Origin: an uncultured Verrucomicrobiota bacterium
GTDB taxonomy: Bacteria > Verrucomicrobiota > Verrucomicrobiia > Opitutales > Opitutaceae
Length of the DNA: 37,780 nucleotides
NCBI GenBank assembly: GCA_903960515.1
Contig: CAJCBL010000363.1
Location: 1 to 37,780 of the forward strand
Direction of reading: 5' to 3'
The notes under the pieces were generated by a model, which saw nothing but the letters and a program-made list of their open reading frames with translations, searched no databases and was not told the origin of the DNA. Positions 33,993-37,780 of this stretch are shown one piece after another; position 1 is the stretch's first letter, and every line of letters begins with the position of its first letter. Position numbers and translations under genes: made by a program.

Positions 33993-34535
33993 ATGAGGCC
34001 CCCTCCCTCCAAATCCAGCAAGATCAGGTCCGCCAACTACGACCTGCCCGTTCCCCCATCCTTGCTGATCCGGCGCGGCAACTCCGGTATCCATGGGTCC
34101 GGGGTATATGCGCGCATTGCGATCCCCTCCACCCATGTGATCATCGAATACCGGGGCGAACGAATCACGAAGGCCGAGAGTGATCGCCGGGAAGAAGCGC
34201 GCCTCCAGCGCATCCGCCGGGGTCACGATTCCTGCACCTACATTTTCCATCTCAACGCGCGCCACGATCTCGATGCCCGGCGCGGCGGCAACATCAGCCG
34301 GTTCATCAACCATTCCTGCCAGCCCAACTGCCACTCCGAACTCAAGCGCGGACGCATCTGGATCGTAGCCATCAAGGACATCGAGCCCGGAGAGGAGATC
34401 ACGTTTGACTACGGCTTTGCGTTTCGGGACCGGGCCGACAACCCCTGCCGCTGCGGCAGCGCGCAATGTGTAGGCTACATCGTGGCCGAGAACCAGCGCT
34501 GGAGACTGCGTCGCTTGAAGCGCGCCAGCACCTGA
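33993..34535 (+). CDS. Bacterial SET-domain protein methyltransferase
   Basis: 180 residues forming one SET domain plus post-SET. Landmarks: GIHGSGVYARIAI (first strand pair, cofactor loop), ISRFINHSCQPNC (NHS at 106-108), GEEITFDYGF with catalytic Tyr140, and a post-SET zinc site from C109 and the C-x-C-x4-C cluster (152, 154, 159). SET enzymes transfer methyl groups to protein lysines. They are widespread on eukaryotic histones and also occur in chlamydiae and other bacteria. The target here is unknown; a basic-tailed HU-like protein elsewhere in the window is one conceivable substrate, but that is only inference. It is the last ordinary chromosomal gene before the cassette array. Confidence 0.9.
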   Translation: MRPPPSKSSKIRSANYDLPVPPSLLIRRGNSGIHGSGVYARIAIPSTHVIIEYRGERITKAESDRREEARLQRIRRGHDSCTYIFHLNARHDLDARRGGNISRFINHSCQPNCHSELKRGRIWIVAIKDIEPGEEITFDYGFAFRDRADNPCRCGSAQCVGYIVAENQRWRLRRLKRAST

Positions 34536-34966
34536 TCGCCACCAGGCCGGGAGACAACACCCTATAGTGCAGATTAGACGATTGGTATTTGGGAAAACAT
34601 GCAGACAAAAAGTCCCCACCCCCTCCCCCAAACCCGCTGCTGAAATAGCGGCATCCAAGTGAAGCCGCTTGCACTGTACGGCAAAGTATACCGCACGATA
34701 AAGCCCGACATAACCCCAACGCTTTATAGAGCACGTCCGGTGTCGTTGGAGTCGGCGAGCAGCGCGAAAGGACAGCAACGGACGGCCGCTTCGAGGCGGT
34801 TGAAAAGATCTATGGCTGGTGTGCCCACCACTTTTTCGCTCGCATCTGCGGTGAAGAGCAGCAGCATCGGCCGCATGCCCGCCAGCCACGGAAGGAGACT
34901 TTTTCAGATTACATCCCTGCCCTGCCCCACACCCGCCGTGCCCTCGACAGTTTCAAAAAACCCGGC
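34536..34966. other. Lower-GC boundary region before the first attC; possible gene remnant
   Basis: 431 bp with a composition shift. One plus-strand frame stays open from 34738 into the first attC (ending about 35058) and has a protein-like mix (FEAVEKIYGWCAHHFFARIC, then FSDYIPALPHTRRALDSF), yet has no ATG, GTG or TTG start in frame. It may be the 3' part of a cassette gene whose 5' end was lost. The alternative ATG frame at 34659-35042 is less protein-like. No attI site or integrase was recognised. Confidence 0.4.
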
Positions 34967-35058
34967 GCCGAACCAGGCGCTACAGGGAACGCCGGGAAGA
35001 GCATCATTTCCTTCGGCCGAGTCCGCTCCCCGACGTCTCTGAGCTTATGTCGTTCGCC
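34967..35058 (+). other. attC site A
   Basis: R'' GCCGAAC (34967-34973), L'' CAGGGAACGCCGGG (34983-34996), L' CCCCGACGTCTCTG (35028-35041) and R' GTTCGCC (35052-35058). L'' and L' pair except for two mismatches and one extra base in one arm, as expected of attC hairpins; R''/R' have one mismatch. Total 92 bp. Confidence 0.85.
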
Positions 35059-35063
35059 AAAAG

Positions 35064-35519
35064 ATGCGCGTATTCTTCCTAGTTTTTGCCTTGGCTAGCT
35101 CCGTCGTTGCGGGGTCTCCTAAGGTTGCTGATTGGGAGGCGGTCGGTAAGTACTTCGCTCTAGGTTATGAGTCTCACCGGAGTCTGGAGCTACGCGAAGA
35201 CAATACATTCCTGATGGTTCTATGTGCCCGAGGGAGCGATCTGTCCCAAATAAAGATAGAAGAGCGAGGCACTTGGAAGATCGAAGGAGATGTGATCACG
35301 CTCACACCCGAAGACGGAAAGCCGTACGGCCCAGATATCTGGTACGCTCGGCTCCTGCTGCGAAAGCGCGATGCCAAACGCGAGTTGCGTGTAGGTGTTA
35401 CCGGGGCATGGGGTTATGACAAAATTGGCCTCGAAGAAGGAGATGGCGAACAAGTCACTACAGGGAACGCCGGGGAAGCATCGCTTCCTGCGGCGGAGTC
35501 GGAGCCCCGGCGCCCCTGA
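35064..35519 (+). CDS. Cassette-borne secreted protein, unknown function
   Basis: 151 residues, start codon 5 bp after the R' box of attC A as in typical cassettes. The signal peptide (MRVFFLVFALASSVVAG) is followed by a beta-rich domain with 'LELREDNTFLMVLC' and 'GTWKIEGDVITLTPEDG', a pattern seen in small lipocalin-like or META-like exported proteins; I cannot name it. The last 25 residues (EQVTTGNAGEASLPAAESEPRRP) are encoded by attC B, so the functional protein probably ends at about 125. No Shine-Dalgarno. Lower GC than the chromosomal genes. Confidence 0.75.
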   Translation: MRVFFLVFALASSVVAGSPKVADWEAVGKYFALGYESHRSLELREDNTFLMVLCARGSDLSQIKIEERGTWKIEGDVITLTPEDGKPYGPDIWYARLLLRKRDAKRELRVGVTGAWGYDKIGLEEGDGEQVTTGNAGEASLPAAESEPRRP

Positions 35520-35534
35520 CCTGCGGCGTTGGCC
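35445..35534 (+). other. attC site B
   Basis: R'' GGCGAAC (35445-35451), L'' CAGGGAACGCCGGGG (35461-35475), L' CCCCGGCGCCCCTG (35505-35518) and R' GTTGGCC (35528-35534). The L boxes pair with one unpaired base. Total 90 bp. Confidence 0.85.
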
Positions 35535-35566
35535 TAAGAAAAGTGCGTTTAGCCCGTCCCCAGCAT

Positions 35567-36190
35567 ATGAAAGCCCCGATCACACTGCTCGCTTTCCTGT
35601 TACCTGCGCTTGCTAGCGCCGCAGTAGTCGAGGGAGCCCACTTCCGCATGTCAGCTGATGCACTTGTTATCGACCGCATTGCCGTTCTTGGCAGCGATCA
35701 CCTCAACAAGCGGTCTGATGCCTTGCGGACCTCATCCTTAGATTACTGGATTAGGCTTGGGACATGCCGGGTGTTTATCCGCGAGGGCAGCATCAGTCTC
35801 CTCGATCCAGAATCATTGGATGCCACGGTCGATTTTTTCGGAATGGTAGAAGAGAAGGGTGGCTATAAGATCTTCACGATGGTGTCCCACGACAAGACCG
35901 AGGCGGCGGCCTCGATCATGATCAGGCCAGTCCGTGGGACAGAGCACTCAAGCGAAGATCCTGGGGTATATTTTTCAGTCCGTGCCACCGAAGTCCGACT
36001 TTTGAGAGAGGGCTTCGAGAAGCTCGTATTGAAGGCTGAGCTCAAGATCGGAAATTCAGATTATAAGAAGATAGAAGAGTGCGATTTCGCTGCCGCACTC
36101 CTGCCGCTTGCAGCGTTTCTAAAAGAAAGGGCCAACCAGTCACCAGAGGCAACGGCGATAAAGAGTCCGCCTTCCAAGCAGAGTCCGTGA
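35567..36190 (+). CDS. Cassette-borne exported protein, unknown function
   Basis: 207 residues from the ATG at 35567, chosen over the GTG at 35543 because it opens a signal peptide (MKAPITLLAFLLPALASA). The mature part is beta-rich, with VVEGAHFRMSADALVIDRI early and YFSVRATEVRLLREGFEKLV later, and no recognised family. The gene runs through most of attC site E (from 36130), so its last 20 residues (NQSPEATAIKSPPSKQSP) are attC-encoded. Confidence 0.75.
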   Translation: MKAPITLLAFLLPALASAAVVEGAHFRMSADALVIDRIAVLGSDHLNKRSDALRTSSLDYWIRLGTCRVFIREGSISLLDPESLDATVDFFGMVEEKGGYKIFTMVSHDKTEAAASIMIRPVRGTEHSSEDPGVYFSVRATEVRLLREGFEKLVLKAELKIGNSDYKKIEECDFAAALLPLAAFLKERANQSPEATAIKSPPSKQSP

Positions 36191-36220
36191 CTCGCCGTGC
36201 CTCACCTATAGAGTCTCGGC
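36130..36220 (+). other. attC site E, with altered core box
   Basis: R'' GGCCAAC (36130-36136), L'' CAGAGGCAACGGCG (36144-36157), L' CGCCGTGCCTC (36193-36203) and a core reading GTCTCGGC (36213-36220). The L boxes pair well with one extra base. The core would be GTTCGGC if one inserted C were removed, so this R' is damaged or divergent. Total 91 bp. Confidence 0.7.
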
Positions 36221-36228
36221 AAAAGACA

Positions 36229-36666
36229 ATGAAGCGTACCCTCCTTTGGATGACTCTCATCGCACTCGTCGGTTGCTCGACGATGCCCACGGGGGACGAC
36301 TTTACGCTTTGGCCGCAAAAAGAAGAAGTCGCTGGAAGATATCGATTCCATCCATTCGGCTGGGATGACCTTGTGCTTCGCCCGGATGGTAGATTCATCG
36401 AGGAGCACTCGACCGACACTCTGGAGTCTTGGACAGTCAGTGGCGTTTGGAGATCGGACCGCAGTGGACTCATTCATCTTGAATACGAAGGTTCAGAACG
36501 AAGTGAAAGCTTCCGTTTCATAAGGTTGAATGCCGCGTTCGGACTGGTTCTTGACTCTCGGCTTGAGCAGTGGCTCAGACTTCCTGATCGCAAAGCCGAG
36601 AACCTTCCATTCGGAAAGAAAACAGAAGCGGCCGAACAAGTCACTACAGAGAACGCCGGGAGGTGA
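36229..36666 (+). CDS. Cassette-borne lipoprotein, unknown function
   Basis: 145 residues. A lipoprotein signal (MKRTLLWMTLIALVGC, lipobox ALVGC) predicts lipidation at Cys16. A single beta-rich domain follows: GRYRFHPFGWDDLVLRPDGRF and SWTVSGVWRSDRSGLIHLEY are strands of a small barrel-like fold similar in layout to the 35064 product, hinting they are relatives. The start lies 8 bp after attC E and the frame ends inside attC C, so the tail (EQVTTENAGR) is attC-encoded. The longer in-frame start at 36079 would read through attC E and is rejected. Confidence 0.78.
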   Translation: MKRTLLWMTLIALVGCSTMPTGDDFTLWPQKEEVAGRYRFHPFGWDDLVLRPDGRFIEEHSTDTLESWTVSGVWRSDRSGLIHLEYEGSERSESFRFIRLNAAFGLVLDSRLEQWLRLPDRKAENLPFGKKTEAAEQVTTENAGR

Positions 36667-36723
36667 ATCCTCTACTTCGGCCGAGTCCGATCCCCGGCGT
36701 CTCTGAACTATAAATCGTTCGGC
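36631..36723 (+). other. attC site C (best conserved)
   Basis: R'' GCCGAAC (36631-36637) pairs perfectly with R' GTTCGGC (36717-36723). L'' CAGAGAACGCCGGG (36647-36660) pairs with L' CCCCGGCGTCTCTG (36692-36705) fully except for one extra base in the L'' arm, matching the extrahelical base of attC sites. Between each L and R box is an unpaired AAGTCACTA/AACTATAAATC spacer. Total 93 bp. Confidence 0.9.
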
Positions 36724-36741
36724 GAAAACAGAATTCTCCCC

Positions 36742-37044
36742 ATGAATAAATCCAATGAAATATCCCCGGCAATAGTACGACTGACCCTATACCTTTCTAT
36801 AGGCGGAGCGTTGGGGCTAACATACGATAATCTATCCGTCGGATTCTCTGCCGGGATTATCTTCGGCCTATTTACCCCGGCGAAGTATTTCGACGCCTAT
36901 TTGCTGGGTCCCGACCGCTCGTTTTTAGTTAGCCGTGTTGCAATAGCTGCCGGGGCTATCGGTTTCGTGAACTGCATATCGATATTCACGGTGACCTGCG
37001 TGACCGGATTCACAGCCGGGTTTTTACATGGCCTGTTTAGCTAA
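36742..37044 (+). CDS. Cassette-borne small membrane protein
   Basis: 100 residues with about three hydrophobic segments (IVRLTLYLSIGGALGLTY, VGFSAGIIFGLF, VAIAAGAIGFVNCISIF and FTAGFLHGLF at the end). The ATG lies 18 bp after attC C. No family recognised and no ribosome site evident. It is among the lower-GC genes of the window. Confidence 0.72.
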   Translation: MNKSNEISPAIVRLTLYLSIGGALGLTYDNLSVGFSAGIIFGLFTPAKYFDAYLLGPDRSFLVSRVAIAAGAIGFVNCISIFTVTCVTGFTAGFLHGLFS

Positions 37045-37086
37045 GGTCGCCCCTCTAATTTCCGTAAAACATTTCGGGTAATGTAT

Positions 37087-37177
37087 GCCGAACCAGACCC
37101 TAGAGGGAACGCCGGGAAAGCGTCCCTTCCTCCGGAATTGTCTGGTGCCCGGCGTCCATCATCCGTATTCGTTCGGC
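37087..37177 (+). other. attC site D
   Basis: R'' GCCGAAC (37087-37093) pairs perfectly with R' GTTCGGC (37171-37177). L'' GAGGGAACGCCGGG (37103-37116) and L' CCCGGCGTCC (37148-37157) pair over most of their length. Total 91 bp. Confidence 0.88.
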
Positions 37178-37184
37178 ATAAGCC

Positions 37185-37661
37185 ATGCAAGACGACACGA
37201 CCAGAATCCCGCCAGTCTTATCTCCGCCCGTTATCGCCGTTCGCAGAAGGCGCCGACGGAATATGTTGGGGCGCGGGATTGCCGCCGGCATTCTTTCCGC
37301 AGCCGGGGGTGCAGTGTTGTGGGCGGCGCTCGTGGGTGTTTTCCAGTTACGGCTTGGTTTCCTTGCAATCGGAGTCGGTTCTTTAGTTGGCATGTCCGTC
37401 CGAAAGTACGGCCGAGGACGAGATGAGCGCTTTGGCGTTGCTGCGATGTTTTGCGCGGCTTTCGGTTGTCTGTTGGGCGATATTTGGGGTGGGGCCATAT
37501 CGCTTTCCATCGCCTACAATATCTCGGTGTTTCGTGTTCTAAGCCACCTTAATCTGGAGCTCGTTAGAGAAACACTATTCACCAATTGGACATTTATGGA
37601 CCTTATCTTTTACATGATCGCGATGTGTTTCGCGTATAAGCTTTCAGTGATCGACGAATAG
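37185..37661 (+). CDS. Cassette-borne membrane protein
   Basis: 158 residues; ATG 7 bp after attC D. A cytoplasmic basic stretch (VRRRRRRNMLGRG) precedes hydrophobic segments (IAAGILSAAGGAVLWAALVG, LGFLAIGVGSLVGMSV, VAAMFCAAFGCLLGDIWG, and DLIFYMIAMCFAY near the end). About four membrane helices, none recognised. The KYGRG-x-x-ER-x-G pattern between helices 2 and 3 resembles that of other small cassette membrane proteins. The gene ends 119 bp before the right window edge. Confidence 0.78.
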   Translation: MQDDTTRIPPVLSPPVIAVRRRRRRNMLGRGIAAGILSAAGGAVLWAALVGVFQLRLGFLAIGVGSLVGMSVRKYGRGRDERFGVAAMFCAAFGCLLGDIWGGAISLSIAYNISVFRVLSHLNLELVRETLFTNWTFMDLIFYMIAMCFAYKLSVIDE

Positions 37662-37672
37662 CCAGATAGAGT

Positions 37673-37733
37673 ACCAAACCACACACTGCAGCGCAACGCC
37701 AACGGTGTCCGGGCGCGTGGGCTGCTATAGATT
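37673..37733 (+). other. Possible degenerate or truncated sixth attC
   Basis: ACCAAAC (37673-37679) resembles an R'' box and CAGCGCAACGCC (37689-37700) an L'' box; a GGCGCG...GGGCTGC stretch near 37712-37727 could be a poor L'. No R' box follows. It may be a broken site ending the array. Confidence 0.3.
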
Positions 37734-37780
37734 TTCAATGAGAGCGCCGTGGGGTAGTGATAGACGCAGCGCCACTAGTC

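Larger units (their letters stand above)
34967..37780 (+). mobile_element. Integron-type gene cassette array (no integrase seen)
   Basis: Five palindromic attC-like sites of 90-93 bp alternate with five short ORFs, all on the plus strand. Three of them start within about 20 bp of a preceding R' box and one (35567) within 33 bp. Site-to-site spacings are 476, 685, 504 and 454 bp, normal for cassettes. GC content falls relative to the rest of the window. No tyrosine-recombinase gene is present on either side, so in this window it is a cluster of attC sites lacking an integron integrase. It might connect to an integrase beyond 37780. The right end may contain a broken sixth site. Confidence 0.85.

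Noticed and set aside
34967-37177. CRISPR array
   Set aside because: The repeats are long (90+ bp), imperfect palindromes separated by whole genes of 360-600 bp, not short repeats with 30-bp spacers.
34967-37177. Dispersed REP-like elements rather than attC sites
   Set aside because: The box order, single extra base in one inner arm, unpaired spacers, same orientation and gene starts right after the R' box all fit attC better.

Overview
This is a GC-rich chromosomal window, most likely from a member of the Verrucomicrobiota, probably near Opitutae. That placement is inferred from several signs. The large secreted FN3 protein ends with a calcium-loop-like repeat, an 'ERS-DL-W' motif and a terminal 'FYRL', an ending common in that phylum. 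The HisRS carries a divergent motif 3, the ClpX-like ATPase lacks a zinc finger, and there is an exosortase and a SET-domain protein. No rRNA gene marks the taxon, so the placement is not proven. Bases 13-45 match the Illumina read-1 adapter exactly, so the left edge is an untrimmed contig end.

Layout. (1) 46-2032, minus strand: an HU/IHF-like protein, hisS and the start of a truncated membrane-anchored protein. (2) 2132-10385, plus strand: a ClpX-like ATPase, two paralogous hybrid histidine kinases (one with about seven OB-like periplasmic repeats) and a TIR-domain protein. (3) 10529-16210: a conserved unknown, a PPP-type phosphatase, an isochorismatase-like hydrolase, a YhaM-like OB+HD nuclease, a membrane acyltransferase, a small ORF and RidA. 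(4) 16705-22644, minus strand: a 907-residue secreted FN3/CBM96 protein, a copper-type P-ATPase and an exosortase. (5) 22925-27497, plus strand: HIT, phoH, a 7TM-HD (PgpH-type) phosphodiesterase and ybeY, a run close to the widespread phoH-pgpH-ybeY operon. (6) 28327-34535: a lipoprotein, a membrane protein, rph, a phage-CII-like regulator, ffh and a bacterial SET methyltransferase, with long spacers that look non-coding.

(7) 34967 to the right end: the most unusual part. Five imperfect palindromes of 90-93 bp, with outer GCCGAAC/GTTCGGC boxes and inner L-type boxes that pair except for an extra base in one arm, flank short, lower-GC ORFs all pointing the same way. These are the marks of integron attC sites, so I read the region as a gene-cassette array. 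No integron integrase is visible, so within this window it is a cluster of attC sites lacking an integrase. All five complete cassettes encode products predicted to enter the cell envelope: two with signal peptides, one lipoprotein and two membrane proteins, none of which I recognise.

Most of the window is housekeeping: translation (hisS, ffh, ybeY), RNA processing (rph, YhaM-like, ybeY), proteolysis (ClpX-like) and signalling (two hybrid kinases, a PgpH-type c-di-AMP phosphodiesterase). Possible defence or accessory functions are the TIR protein, the SET protein, the CII-like regulator and the cassette array. I saw no tRNA, rRNA, CRISPR array or insertion sequence by eye; covariance-model searches were not possible.
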